A stretch of 64,000 bases of DNA from Cohaesibacter sp. ES.047 (GTDB lineage: Bacteria > Pseudomonadota > Alphaproteobacteria > Rhizobiales > Cohaesibacteraceae), in contig NZ_LT907844.1 in NCBI RefSeq assembly GCF_900215505.1, forward strand, positions 806,001 through 870,000, read 5' to 3'. Position numbers and translations under genes: made by a program. Positions 45,662-54,524 of the stretch are shown piece by piece. Each line of letters starts with the position of its first letter. Within the stretch, counting starts at the first letter, position 1. The notes beneath the pieces are model-generated. The model did not search any database. It was given only the letters and a program-made list of their open reading frames with translations, and was not told the origin of the DNA.

Positions 45662-46429
45662 GTGACTTCACCCAGTTCGCCTGCAATTTCCGAAGAATCA
45701 GCTGCTACAGAGACGAAAACAGACGCCGAAGAAGCGATCATTTCGCTGCATGGGGTGCATCTCAGTCTTGGCCACGGAAATTCCATGGTCGATATCCTGC
45801 GCGGGATCGATCTGGATATCGAGCGAGGGGAGTCGGTGGGGTTGGTAGGGCCGTCCGGCTCTGGCAAATCCACTTTGCTGATGGTCATGGCCGGTCTTGA
45901 ACAGGCTGATGAGGGCAAGGTTCTGGTGGAAGGTAGCGATCTGTCGGTGATGGACGAGGATACGCTTGCCCGGTTTCGCGGCGCGCAGATCGGCATCATT
46001 TTTCAGTCTTTCCATCTGGTGCCAACCATGACGGCGCTTGAGAATACGGCCATCCCCCTTGAACTGGCGGGACGCTCGGATGCTTTTGATGTGGCCAAGG
46101 CGGAGCTTGAAGCGGTCGGATTGGGGCCGCGTATTCATCACTATCCAGCCGAACTGTCAGGCGGTGAACAGCAGCGGGTGGCGATTGCCAGAGCGCTTGC
46201 GCCCCGTCCGTCTATTCTGATTGCCGACGAGCCAACCGGTAACCTTGACGCGGAAACGGGCCGGGAAATTTCCGACCTGATGTTCGACCTTCACAAGGAA
46301 CGCGGCATGACCCTGATGCTGGTGACCCATGATCCGAGCCTTGCGGATCGATGCGAGCGGGTGGTGCGGCTGAAACTGGGTCAACTGGTCGAAGACCCGC
46401 ATGGCTCCTCCGACATTTCCATCAACTGA
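45662..46429 (+). CDS. ABC transporter ATP-binding protein (YbbA/LolD-like)
   Basis: A 255-residue ATPase. Walker A is [11 protein letters not shown] near 64, Q-loop [10 protein letters not shown], signature [15 protein letters not shown], Walker [13 protein letters not shown], and H-loop [20 protein letters not shown] and the general pattern place it in the MacB/LolD (type VII exporter) group. A 25-residue acidic N-terminal extension is unusual. The start is a GTG. It is followed by its large permease; ybbA-ybbP with a divergent tesA is conserved in proteobacteria. The substrate is unknown. Confidence 0.93.
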   Translation: MTSPSSPAISEESAATETKTDAEEAIISLHGVHLSLGHGNSMVDILRGIDLDIERGESVGLVGPSGSGKSTLLMVMAGLEQADEGKVLVEGSDLSVMDEDTLARFRGAQIGIIFQSFHLVPTMTALENTAIPLELAGRSDAFDVAKAELEAVGLGPRIHHYPAELSGGEQQRVAIARALAPRPSILIADEPTGNLDAETGREISDLMFDLHKERGMTLMLVTHDPSLADRCERVVRLKLGQLVEDPHGSSDISIN

Positions 46430-46442
46430 AAGGGCGGACCGG

Positions 46443-49052
46443 ATGACCCATTCCACCGTTGATCCGGCCCTGACCGGACAGTCAAGGTCGACGAGAATCC
46501 GTGCTCAAGGAGGCCGTTTGGCCAACCTTGGTCTTGCCTTTCGGTTCGCCTTTCGCGAGTTGCGTGGCGGGTTGGCGGGCTTTTATATTTTTCTGGCCTG
46601 TATCGCGCTTGGCGTTGCGGCGATCGGCGGGGTCGGCTCTGCGTCAAAGGCGCTGACCGGCGGCCTTGAGGAGCGCGGCAGCGAAATCCTCGGGGGTGAT
46701 ATTTCCCTTTCGGCCATTCACACCCGTATCAAAGACGATCAGCGCGCTTACCTGTCGCAGTTCGGGCGTCTTGGGGATCTGGCCACCCTGAGGGCCATGG
46801 CCCGGACCGCAGATGCTTCCCAGCAGATGCTGATCGAGGTGAAGGCCGTTGATGACGCCTATCCCCTTGTTGGCACTCTTGAGACCCGCAACAATACTGC
46901 CCTGTCCGACGGAGAAGTGCTGGCTGATCCGATGTTGCTTGAGCGTCTGGGGCTTTCTATCGGTGATGATCTGGTGATCGGCGTGAAACGCTTCAAAATC
47001 GGTGATGTTGTCACCTTTGCGCCGGACGAGTTGGCCGGCGGAGTCGCCTTCGGACCGCCTGTGTTGATGAAACTGGAGGATCTTGATGGCACGGAGCTGT
47101 TGCAGCCCGGTGCCATTGTTCGCTGGACGACGCGGCTTGCCATGCCGGGCAATCCGGACCTTCAGGCCGTGAATGGTGTCATCGAACAGATCCGCGAAGC
47201 CTATCCGGACAATGGCTGGCGTGTTCGCTCGCGCGCCAATGCAGCACAAGGCTTGTCGCGCAACATCGAACGCTTTGCCGCCTTTCTGGTGCTGGTTGGC
47301 CTTGCGTCCCTGATCACCGGCGGGGTGGGGATCGCCAACGCAGTGCGGGCGTTTGTCGCTTCGCGTCAGGCAACCATCGCCAGCTACAAATGCCTTGGCG
47401 CGCCGAGCTGGCTTATCGTCGAGATCTATCTTGCGCAGATCCTGATCATCACGCTGATCGGGATCGCCATCGGTCTTGTCTTTGCTGCGATCGTGCCCTT
47501 CATTCTGGCGGCTCTTCTGCCAGCCAATCTGCCGCTTTCCGCCTCGTTGTTCCATCCAGCCCAGCTGGGCATTGCGGCTCTGTTCGGTGTTCTGGCGGCG
47601 CTTTTGTTTTCGATGCGGCCGCTGCTTCGGGCGCGTTCCATTCCCGCGACGGCGCTGTTTCGCGACCAGATTGCGCCGGTGCGCACCCGTGCCACCAAAA
47701 CAGACTGGCTGATCATGGCCGGACTTGGCCTTCTGCTTGTCGGTCTCGTTCTGGCCACGTCCGAAGAACTCTGGGTCTCAGCAAGCTTTCTGGCTGGCAT
47801 GGTGGTGGTGTTCGGTCTGTTGCGGCTTATTGCCTTTGCGATCATGCTGGGGGCGCGACACATGCCGCGTATCCGCCGGGTGGTGCCGCGTCTTGCGGTG
47901 GCCAATCTGCATCGACCCGGCGCATTGACCCCATCGGTGGCCTTGTCGCTCGGACTGGGGCTCAGCCTTTTGGTGACACTGGTCCTCATTGACCTCAATT
48001 TGCGGCAGCAACTGACCGGAACGCTCAGGGATCAGGCGCCGAACTTCTTTTTCGTCAACATCCAGAACAGCGAGGTGGATGCCTTCGAGGCACGTCTCGA
48101 TAGTCTGGCTCCGGGTGGCGAGCGCGAACGGGTGCCGATGTTGCGGGGACGCATCACTTCGCTCAAGGGCATACCCACCAGTGAGTATGAAGCCGGAGAA
48201 GGGGCCCGCTGGGTGTTGCGCGGGGATCGCGGCATCACCTATTCGGCGGTGCCTCCGGAGAATTCCAAGATCGTCGGTGGTGACTGGTGGCCTGAGGATT
48301 ACTCCGGCAAGCCTCTGGTGTCGTTTGACGCGGAAATTGCCGAGGAACTCAATCTTTCCATCGGCGACAAGATCACGGTCAATGTGCTCGGGCGGACAAT
48401 CGAAGCGGAACTGGCCAATGTCCGGACGGTGGAGTGGCAATCACTGGGGATCAATTTCGTGATGGTCTTCTCGCCCAACACTTTCGCCGGGGCGCCGCAT
48501 GCCCATCTGGCGACCCTGGCGCTTCCTGATCAGCCGGGCGAGACGGCGGACGCTTTGCGATCCAAAGAATCGGGGATCATGAAGGCTGTGATCGAGGACT
48601 TCCCGGCCGTGACCACTGTGCGTGTTGGCGAAGCGCTGGAACGGGTCAATGATCTGGTGCGCCAGCTCGCGTGGGGCATGCGCGCCGCGTCGTCACTGGC
48701 TGTCATTGCATCCATTCTGGTGTTGGCAGGTGCCTTGGCTGCAGGGCAGCGCGAGCGCATTTACGATGCGGTGATCCTCAAGACACTGGGGGCGAGCCGC
48801 GCTCAGGTGCTGACCGCCTATTGTCTTGAATATGGCATGCTCGGGTTCACCACGGCGATCTTCGCGCTTGTTATCGGTCATGTAGCAGCCTTTCTGGTGA
48901 TTACCGAGGTGATGGAGATGTCCTTTGCCTGGCAGCCGGTTGCCTCGATTGTCGCTGTGCTCGTTGCCATGGTGGTAACGATCATACTGGGGTTGTTGGG
49001 GACCTGGTCGAGCCTGAACCGGAAGCCTGCCCGGATTTTGCGGACCGGATAG
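46443..49052 (+). CDS. ABC transporter permease (YbbP/FtsX-like)
   Basis: An 869-residue permease of the MacB/FtsX type. It has an N-terminal helix (FYIFLACIALGVAAIGG) followed by a periplasmic domain (about 70-270), three helices (about 285-410), further helices (about 425-510), a second periplasmic domain, and a C-terminal FtsX domain with LVLAGALAAGQRERIYDAVILKTLGASRAQVLTAY, giving two FtsX domains as in YbbP. The start at 46443 (AGGGCGG upstream) avoids the 29-base overlap given by an ATG at 46401. It probably moves a lipid or hydrophobic compound from the membrane, with TesA as possible processing enzyme. Confidence 0.92.
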   Translation: MTHSTVDPALTGQSRSTRIRAQGGRLANLGLAFRFAFRELRGGLAGFYIFLACIALGVAAIGGVGSASKALTGGLEERGSEILGGDISLSAIHTRIKDDQRAYLSQFGRLGDLATLRAMARTADASQQMLIEVKAVDDAYPLVGTLETRNNTALSDGEVLADPMLLERLGLSIGDDLVIGVKRFKIGDVVTFAPDELAGGVAFGPPVLMKLEDLDGTELLQPGAIVRWTTRLAMPGNPDLQAVNGVIEQIREAYPDNGWRVRSRANAAQGLSRNIERFAAFLVLVGLASLITGGVGIANAVRAFVASRQATIASYKCLGAPSWLIVEIYLAQILIITLIGIAIGLVFAAIVPFILAALLPANLPLSASLFHPAQLGIAALFGVLAALLFSMRPLLRARSIPATALFRDQIAPVRTRATKTDWLIMAGLGLLLVGLVLATSEELWVSASFLAGMVVVFGLLRLIAFAIMLGARHMPRIRRVVPRLAVANLHRPGALTPSVALSLGLGLSLLVTLVLIDLNLRQQLTGTLRDQAPNFFFVNIQNSEVDAFEARLDSLAPGGERERVPMLRGRITSLKGIPTSEYEAGEGARWVLRGDRGITYSAVPPENSKIVGGDWWPEDYSGKPLVSFDAEIAEELNLSIGDKITVNVLGRTIEAELANVRTVEWQSLGINFVMVFSPNTFAGAPHAHLATLALPDQPGETADALRSKESGIMKAVIEDFPAVTTVRVGEALERVNDLVRQLAWGMRAASSLAVIASILVLAGALAAGQRERIYDAVILKTLGASRAQVLTAYCLEYGMLGFTTAIFALVIGHVAAFLVITEVMEMSFAWQPVASIVAVLVAMVVTIILGLLGTWSSLNRKPARILRTG

Positions 49053-49518
49053 TCTTTTTTTGCACTCGGTCGGATTTTGGCCATCAAAATGTGTCATCCT
49101 TCGTCGATGGTCACGATACGGGCTGGCCATTGATGTGATGAGGTGGCCCTTCAAGTCGCTTTTCGAGCACGCATGTGTAAAGCGGGGACTGTGGCAGTTG
49201 CAGGTTATTTAGAAATACCTCATAGACTAGAGGTTGATTTCGCTTTGTAATTGTTAATGCTTGTTAAGATTTACGATCTTTTCAGCCCGGAAAACCTTCG
49301 AATAGGTCCAATTTGTTCAGTGAGTTCCACTGATGACAAAAAATTTAAGTCGGAATTCATTAAAGTTGGCAAAAAGGACTTGAGCTTCTATGGCCTCCTG
49401 ACCATATAATCAGTTGAAACTATGTCTTTAACACTGCGGTCGCCGCAGCCCGATTATGGAATGATCATTCGGGTGCGAGCCAAACCGTTGGAACTTTTGA
49501 GTTTTGTGAGGAGAAACC
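49053..49518 (+). other. Intergenic region before the Bax-inhibitor-1 gene
   Basis: 466 bases, AT-rich in the second half. A TATAAT (49405-49410) lies 19 bases beyond TTGAGC (49380-49385), a possible promoter about 110 bases before the gene. No gene or repeat is supported here. Confidence 0.45.
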
Positions 49519-50274
49519 ATGTCAAATGATTTCCGTCAGAGCGCACATCTTGGCGGCCGCGCTGCCGAAATGGCGCGTATCGATCAGGGCCTGCGCAGCT
49601 ACATGCTCAAGGTCTATAACTATATGGCCATCGCGCTCGGTGTAACCGGCGTGTTTGCCTACGGCATCTTTTCGATGGCCTTCGTTCAGGAAGGCGGCAG
49701 CGTTGTTGGTGTCACCCAGTTCGGTGCGACCCTGTTCAACAGCCCTTTGAAATATGTCGTCATGTTCGCACCATTCGCCATGGTGTTGTTCCTGAGCTTC
49801 CGCATCCAGAAAATGAGTGCCAGCACGGCCCAGATGGTGTTCTGGGTTTATGCCGCCCTGATGGGTGTGTCGCTTAGCTCGATCTTTGCTGTCTTCACTC
49901 AGACGTCCATTACGCAGGTTTTCTTCATCACCGCGGCTTCCTTCGCTGGTCTCAGCCTCTATGGTTACACCACGACGAAAAGCCTTTCGGGTTGGGGTAG
50001 CTTCCTGATGATGGGCCTGATCGGCATCGTGATTGCGTCGATCATCAATATCTTCCTTGCCTCGAGCGCCATGGCTTTTGCTATCTCCGTGATCGGCGTG
50101 CTGGTCTTTGCAGGCCTCACGGCTTATGACACCCAGCAGATCAAGGAAATGTATTACGAAGGCGACAGCGCCGACACCATGGGCAAAAAAGCCATCATGG
50201 GTGCCCTGCGTCTGTATCTGGACTTCATCAACCTGTTCATCATGTTGCTGCAGCTGTTCGGCAATCGCAATTAA
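49519..50274 (+). CDS. Bax inhibitor-1 / YccA family membrane protein
   Basis: A 251-residue protein with seven hydrophobic helices, spaced from about residue 34 to 246 (for example YNYMAIALGVTGVFAYGIFSMAF and IGIVIASIINIFLASSAMAF). The C-terminal block FAGLTAYDTQQIKEMY and MGALRLYLDFINLFIMLLQLFG is the family signature with the Asp pair of the BI-1 pore. Bacterial BsYetJ conducts Ca2+, while YccA modulates FtsH. Role here is not determined. GAGGAGAAACC precedes the ATG; a terminator follows. Confidence 0.95.
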   Translation: MSNDFRQSAHLGGRAAEMARIDQGLRSYMLKVYNYMAIALGVTGVFAYGIFSMAFVQEGGSVVGVTQFGATLFNSPLKYVVMFAPFAMVLFLSFRIQKMSASTAQMVFWVYAALMGVSLSSIFAVFTQTSITQVFFITAASFAGLSLYGYTTTKSLSGWGSFLMMGLIGIVIASIINIFLASSAMAFAISVIGVLVFAGLTAYDTQQIKEMYYEGDSADTMGKKAIMGALRLYLDFINLFIMLLQLFGNRN

Positions 50275-50307
50275 TCGCCAGCTGGCACTGATATCAGAAT
50301 CGGTAAG

Positions 50308-50336
50308 AAGCCGCTCCATTCGGGGCGGCTTTTTTC
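50308..50336 (+). terminator. Terminator of the Bax-inhibitor-1 gene
   Basis: AAGCCGCTCC pairs with GGGGCGGCTT (one G-U pair) around ATTC, with a T-rich tail. Confidence 0.9.
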
Positions 50337-50392
50337 GTTTGCCCCTTATATATGGGGGTGGAGAGTGCAGAAAAACCGGTTCTTCGAGCTAC

Positions 50393-50857
50393 TCAGCTCT
50401 TCACGACCTTGAGCATCTTCTGATTAAGCAGCTTGATGATCGTGCCGAGGTCCTGACCGCGTTTGAGAATCTGCCCCTGCTGCGCGATCAGGCTGTAGGC
50501 TCCTTGCTTGCGGGCCAGTTTTGGGTTTTTCTCGATGCGGTAGATCGGCATCTCGCTTGTTCGTCGATAGATGGAAAAGATCGCCCGATCCTTCAAGGTG
50601 TCGATGGAGTAGTCGCGCCATTCTCCTGCTGCCACCATGCGTCCATAGGCGTTGAGGATCGTCATCAACTCCTTGCGATCAAAACAGATCTGGGCCGGTG
50701 GGCGGGGCTGAGATCCGGAGTGGATGATGGTTGTGGCAGGGCGCAGACTTGCCAGTTCAGTCACACTTTCATCTGCATTATCGAGCAAGCGATCCTCCTT
50801 GTGGTGTTCGAGGGAGCCAACGACCTGCGCGTCTTGGTGCTGACAGGTAGAAACCAT
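50393..50857 (-). CDS. DUF2794 protein
   Basis: A 154-residue protein. The DUF2794 core (about 65-150) is clear: ICFDRKELMTILNAYGRMVAAGEWRDYSIDTLKDRAIFSIYRR, YRIEKNPKLARKQGAYSLIA and LKRGQDL. The family is restricted to alphaproteobacteria and has no known function. The N-terminal 60 residues are not conserved, so the start is uncertain; 50857 is the ATG nearest the domain with reasonable length, but the frame is open to 51016. It is convergent with the Bax-inhibitor-1 gene. Confidence 0.85.
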   Translation of the reverse strand: MVSTCQHQDAQVVGSLEHHKEDRLLDNADESVTELASLRPATTIIHSGSQPRPPAQICFDRKELMTILNAYGRMVAAGEWRDYSIDTLKDRAIFSIYRRTSEMPIYRIEKNPKLARKQGAYSLIAQQGQILKRGQDLGTIIKLLNQKMLKVVKS

Positions 50858-51221
50858 GATTGCCGCAAAAAGTACGCTTGGCAAGCCGATCGTCGATCTG
50901 GTCGCAAGGGAAAGGTTTCTGGCGAGACAGACAAGGGGATACATTGCCTTGATTTGTAATGAAAAATCACACAATTGCCTCATTTCAGCCCTTGGAACGC
51001 CATGCCGGTGGACCAATATATATATCGTTGCCTCGTGGTATAGGCTGATTGGTAAGTGTCTGCTCCTGCCCCCCTTTGATCAGACCGCATCAGCCGGGCT
51101 CTTTGTCCTGTTCCTGTCACAGCCATCGACAGGGTTTCAACAGGGCATGTGCTTGATCGGCTCGTCAGGATTTATTGCCGATCGTACTTTCAAGCGTGTC
51201 AACATCCCAACAGCTCCTTAT

Positions 51222-51252
51222 CGGGGTGCCTTCGCGGCATCCCGTTTTTTTT
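51222..51252 (+). terminator. Strong terminator with no upstream gene
   Basis: CGGGGTGCC (51222-51230) pairs with GGCATCCCG (51236-51244) around TTCGC, with eight T. The closest plus-strand gene ended 950 bases earlier and has its own terminator, so a separate transcript is implied. Confidence 0.85.
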
Positions 51253-51265
51253 GCCTCTTTCGCGC

Positions 51266-51434
51266 CATGCCGTACTTGAAAGCTTGCAGTTGCGTTGCTA
51301 GATCAGCGACGATCAAATCGGCGTGAGTGTATTGTTTATGCTCTAGCGCCGACGGACGGATTGTAATGGGAGCGTTGTCATGCCGCCTTGAAACAAGGCA
51401 GCAATGAAACGCTCTGGATCAGCGACGATCAAAT
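51266..51434 (+). promoter_or_regulatory. Duplicated promoter-like block upstream of htpG
   Basis: Two copies, 51266-51318 and 51379-51434. Both have CATGCCG, one or two bases, CTTGAAA (51275-51281 and 51387-51393), a GCAG, and the 18-mer GATCAGCGACGATCAAAT (51301-51318 and 51417-51434). CTTGAAA is the -35 element of RpoH promoters. In copy one CTAGAT follows 16 bases later as a possible -10; in copy two the distance is 20. Confidence 0.5.
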
Positions 51435-51487
51435 TCAAGTAAAGTGCGCGCCCGTTTTGGGCCGCGCAGCAAGGGAAGGGCCTATTC

Positions 51488-53410
51488 ATGACGGATCAAA
51501 CGCAACAGGCGGTACCTGAAGCCGAAACGCATTCTTTCGAAGCCGAGGTTTCCCGTTTGCTCCATTTGATGGTGCATGCGGTTTATTCCAACAAGGACAT
51601 CTTTCTTCGCGAGTTGATTTCCAACGCGGCCGATGCCTGCGAGAAACTGCGCCACGAGGCGCTGACCAATTCTGACCTGATCAAGGATGATCCCGACTTC
51701 AAGATCATCCTGTCGCCGGACGGTGAGGCCGGGACCCTGACCGTTGCCGACAATGGCATCGGCATGAACAAGGCCGAGCTGATTGACAATCTGGGCACCA
51801 TTGCCCGGTCTGGCACTCGTGCCTTCCTTGAACAGCTTGGTAGCGGTGACGACGGTTCGGCGCTGATTGGCCAGTTCGGCATTGGCTTCTATTCCGCCTT
51901 CATGGTCGCTGACAAGGTCGAGGTGGTCTCGCGCCGGGCCGGTGATGCGGAGGCATGGCGCTGGGTGTCCGATGGTAATGGCTCCTATGAGCTTTCTCAG
52001 GCGAGCGATGAGGATGCGCTGCCGCGTGGCACCAAGATCGTGCTGCACCTGAAAGAAGAGGAAAAGAGCTTTGCCGATGCGGTGAACATCCGCCGCGTTG
52101 TTCGCGACTACTCCTCTCACGTACCGGTGCCGATCCGGCTGTTGCAGATCAACGACGAGACCAAGTCTTTGGAAGAAGACGAGCTGACGGACGGCTCCGC
52201 GCTCTGGACCAAGTCAAAATCGGACATCACCGAAGAGCAGTACAAGGAATTCTATCAGTATAGCTCGGGCCAGTTCGATGATCCGGCGCTGACGATCCAC
52301 TACCGCGCCGAAGGGCGCACTGAATACAACGTTCTTGCCTTTGTGCCCGAGCACAAGCCGTTCGATCTGTTCGACCCCAACCGCAAGGGCCGCATCAAGC
52401 TTTATGTGCGCCGGGTGTTCATCACCGATGATGCGGAATTGGTTCCGGCCTACTTGCGTTTTGTGCGCGGGATCGTCGACAGCGAGGATATTCCGCTCAA
52501 CATTTCCCGCGAGATGCTGCAGGACAACCCGATCCTTACCGCCATTTCCAAGGGTGTGACCAATCGCATCCTCTCTGAGCTCGAAAAGCTTGCCAACAAG
52601 GATGCGGACACGTTTGCCTCCGTGTGGGAAGCTTTTGGTGCGGTGCTGAAGGAAGGCCTTTATGAGGATCCCGAGCGGAGGGATCAACTGTTCAAGCTCG
52701 TCCGGTTCGATACCACCAAGGGCGAAAGCCGTACGCTGGCGCAATATGTCGAAGATCTGAAGGATAACCAGACCTCGATCTATTATGCGCTTGGCGACAG
52801 CAAGGAGGCCATTCTGGCCAGCCCGCAGCTCGAAGGCTATCAGGCCCGCGATGTGGAAGTGCTTCTTCTGTCTGATGCCGTTGATACCTTCTGGGTGCAG
52901 ACGGCGCTCGGTTTTGATGGCAAGAGCTTCAAGTCTGTCAGCCAGGGCGGTGCCGATCTCGACGCCATCGAGAAGGTCACCGAGGATGCCGAGGAAGACA
53001 AGAGCGAGGAAGACAAGGCTAAGGAACAGGGCTCCGTTGCCGAGCTTGTGACCTTCGTCAAGGACGTGCTGGGCGATGCGGTCTCCGATGTCCGCATTTC
53101 GTCGCGCCTTGCAACCAGCCCGGTTTGCATCATTGCGCCTGAGTTTGGCCCTGATCGCCAGTTCGAGAAGCTGATGCGTAGCCAGAAGGGTGCGGATGCG
53201 GGATTGAAGCCGATCCTGGAGATCAACCCTGATCACGGTCTGGTGCGTTCGCTCGCCCATCAACTCGAAGGCGCTTCGGACAAAGCGTCGCTCGAAGACG
53301 GGGCGCATTTGCTGCTTGATCAGGCGCTCATTCTGGACGGGGAGCATCCAAGCAATCCGGCGGAATTTGCCGCGCGCCTGTCCAAGGTGATGATGGCTGG
53401 TCTCAAGTAA
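51488..53410 (+). CDS. htpG: Molecular chaperone HtpG (Hsp90)
   Basis: A 640-residue dimeric chaperone. The GHKL ATPase shows FLRELISNAADACEKLR, DNGIGMNKAELIDNLGTIARSGT and GQFGIGFYSAFMVAD. The middle domain has YVRRVFITDD and NISREMLQDNPILTAISK, and a C-terminal dimerisation domain follows after about 520. An acidic, charged insertion (EDAEEDKSEEDKAKEQ) lies near 500. Upstream is a duplicated CTTGAAA block, consistent with heat-shock control. A terminator follows. Confidence 0.97.
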   Translation: MTDQTQQAVPEAETHSFEAEVSRLLHLMVHAVYSNKDIFLRELISNAADACEKLRHEALTNSDLIKDDPDFKIILSPDGEAGTLTVADNGIGMNKAELIDNLGTIARSGTRAFLEQLGSGDDGSALIGQFGIGFYSAFMVADKVEVVSRRAGDAEAWRWVSDGNGSYELSQASDEDALPRGTKIVLHLKEEEKSFADAVNIRRVVRDYSSHVPVPIRLLQINDETKSLEEDELTDGSALWTKSKSDITEEQYKEFYQYSSGQFDDPALTIHYRAEGRTEYNVLAFVPEHKPFDLFDPNRKGRIKLYVRRVFITDDAELVPAYLRFVRGIVDSEDIPLNISREMLQDNPILTAISKGVTNRILSELEKLANKDADTFASVWEAFGAVLKEGLYEDPERRDQLFKLVRFDTTKGESRTLAQYVEDLKDNQTSIYYALGDSKEAILASPQLEGYQARDVEVLLLSDAVDTFWVQTALGFDGKSFKSVSQGGADLDAIEKVTEDAEEDKSEEDKAKEQGSVAELVTFVKDVLGDAVSDVRISSRLATSPVCIIAPEFGPDRQFEKLMRSQKGADAGLKPILEINPDHGLVRSLAHQLEGASDKASLEDGAHLLLDQALILDGEHPSNPAEFAARLSKVMMAGLK

Positions 53411-53439
53411 GCCAAGATCACAACGACAGCTCGAATCAG

Positions 53440-53471
53440 GCCGCGGAAGGGATTGTCCTTTCGCGGCTTTT
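53440..53471 (+). terminator. Terminator of htpG
   Basis: GCCGCGGAAGG (53440-53450) pairs with CCTTTCGCGGC (53457-53467) with one G-U pair, followed by TTTT. Confidence 0.85.
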
Positions 53472-53627
53472 GCTGTAGGAGTCCTGCCTCGTTGCGCCAC
53501 GCTTGAGGCAATCTGCCGAAAAGGCTGGAAATTTGCGCAGAACTTCGCCATATAGGGCGAATGATGGCGCGAATGGACGCGACATTTCTTTCACCCTTCA
53601 CGCGAAATACCGGATTGGCTCGCTTCG

Positions 53628-54518
53628 ATGGCCTCGCATGTGCAGTTTCTGAAAATGAATGGTCTTGGCAACGAATTTATCGTGATCGATGCCCGAAAGA
53701 CCAAGCCCCATTTGGGGGCCGATGCCGTGCGCGTGCTTTCTAGCCATGAGACAGGGCCGGGATGCGATCAGTTCATCACGCTTGAGCCATCAAACAGTGG
53801 GGCGGATGTCTTCATGCGCATTCACAACGCGGATGGCGGCGAGGTGGAAGCCTGCGGCAACGCCACGCGCTGTATCGGGCGGCTTTTGATGGATGACACC
53901 GGCCGACCGGCGGTCTCCATCGAAACCGTTGTCGGCATCCTCAATGCGCGTGATACCGGTCACCCTGATCGGGTGAGCGTCGATATGGGCGTGCCGAAAT
54001 TCGGCTGGCAGGATATCCCTCTGGCCGAGCCTTTCGAGGATACGCGCGCCATCGAGTTGCAGATCGGGCCGATCGATGCGCCGATCCTTCATACTCCGTC
54101 TGTGGTCAATGTCGGCAATCCGCACGCGATTTTCTGGGTCAAGAATGATGTCGAGAGCTATCAGCTCGAGCTGAACGGCCCGATGCTGGAAAATCACATG
54201 ATCTTTCCCGAGCGCGCCAACGTCTCGCTGGCTCAGATCCACAACAAGGGTGAATTAACTCTGAAGGTCTGGGAACGGGGTGTCGGTCTGACGCGGGCTT
54301 GCGGCACGGCGGCCTGTGCGGCGGCGGTCGCGGCCTATCGGATCGGGCTTTGTGATCGGACGGTTCTGGTGCATTTGCCGGGTGGGGATCTCACCATCGA
54401 ATGGCGCGAGGGCGACGATCATATTCTGATGACCGGTGGAACGGAGCTTGAATATGCTGGCCAGATCAATCTTGATGATCTGAGCTGGCTAAGGCTTCCA
54501 GACGGCAGTGCGGGGTAA
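53628..54518 (+). CDS. dapF: Diaminopimelate epimerase
   Basis: A 296-residue PLP-independent racemase converting LL- to meso-diaminopimelate for lysine and peptidoglycan. The two catalytic cysteines are in [12 protein letters not shown] (about 80) and [11 protein letters not shown] (about 225). [14 protein letters not shown] and NPHAIFWV match the family, as does the length. No Shine-Dalgarno is obvious before the ATG at 53628. mtaB begins six bases after the stop, a common alphaproteobacterial operon. The product is also the precursor for the lysine metabolised by saccharopine dehydrogenase at 1-2 kb. Confidence 0.96.
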   Translation: MASHVQFLKMNGLGNEFIVIDARKTKPHLGADAVRVLSSHETGPGCDQFITLEPSNSGADVFMRIHNADGGEVEACGNATRCIGRLLMDDTGRPAVSIETVVGILNARDTGHPDRVSVDMGVPKFGWQDIPLAEPFEDTRAIELQIGPIDAPILHTPSVVNVGNPHAIFWVKNDVESYQLELNGPMLENHMIFPERANVSLAQIHNKGELTLKVWERGVGLTRACGTAACAAAVAAYRIGLCDRTVLVHLPGGDLTIEWREGDDHILMTGGTELEYAGQINLDDLSWLRLPDGSAG

Positions 54519-54524
54519 GCGGAT

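Larger units (their letters stand above)
50858..51487. other. Long intergenic region before htpG with a terminator and a duplicated block
   Basis: 630 bases with no supported gene. It holds a strong plus-strand terminator at 51222-51252 that no gene explains, and an imperfect duplication (51266-51318 and 51379-51434) each with CTTGAAA, the heat-shock -35 motif, upstream of htpG. Confidence 0.55.

Noticed and set aside
50856..51326. 156-codon plus-strand frame between DUF2794 and htpG
   Set aside because: Crosses the strong terminator at 51222 and has no ribosome-binding site or family.
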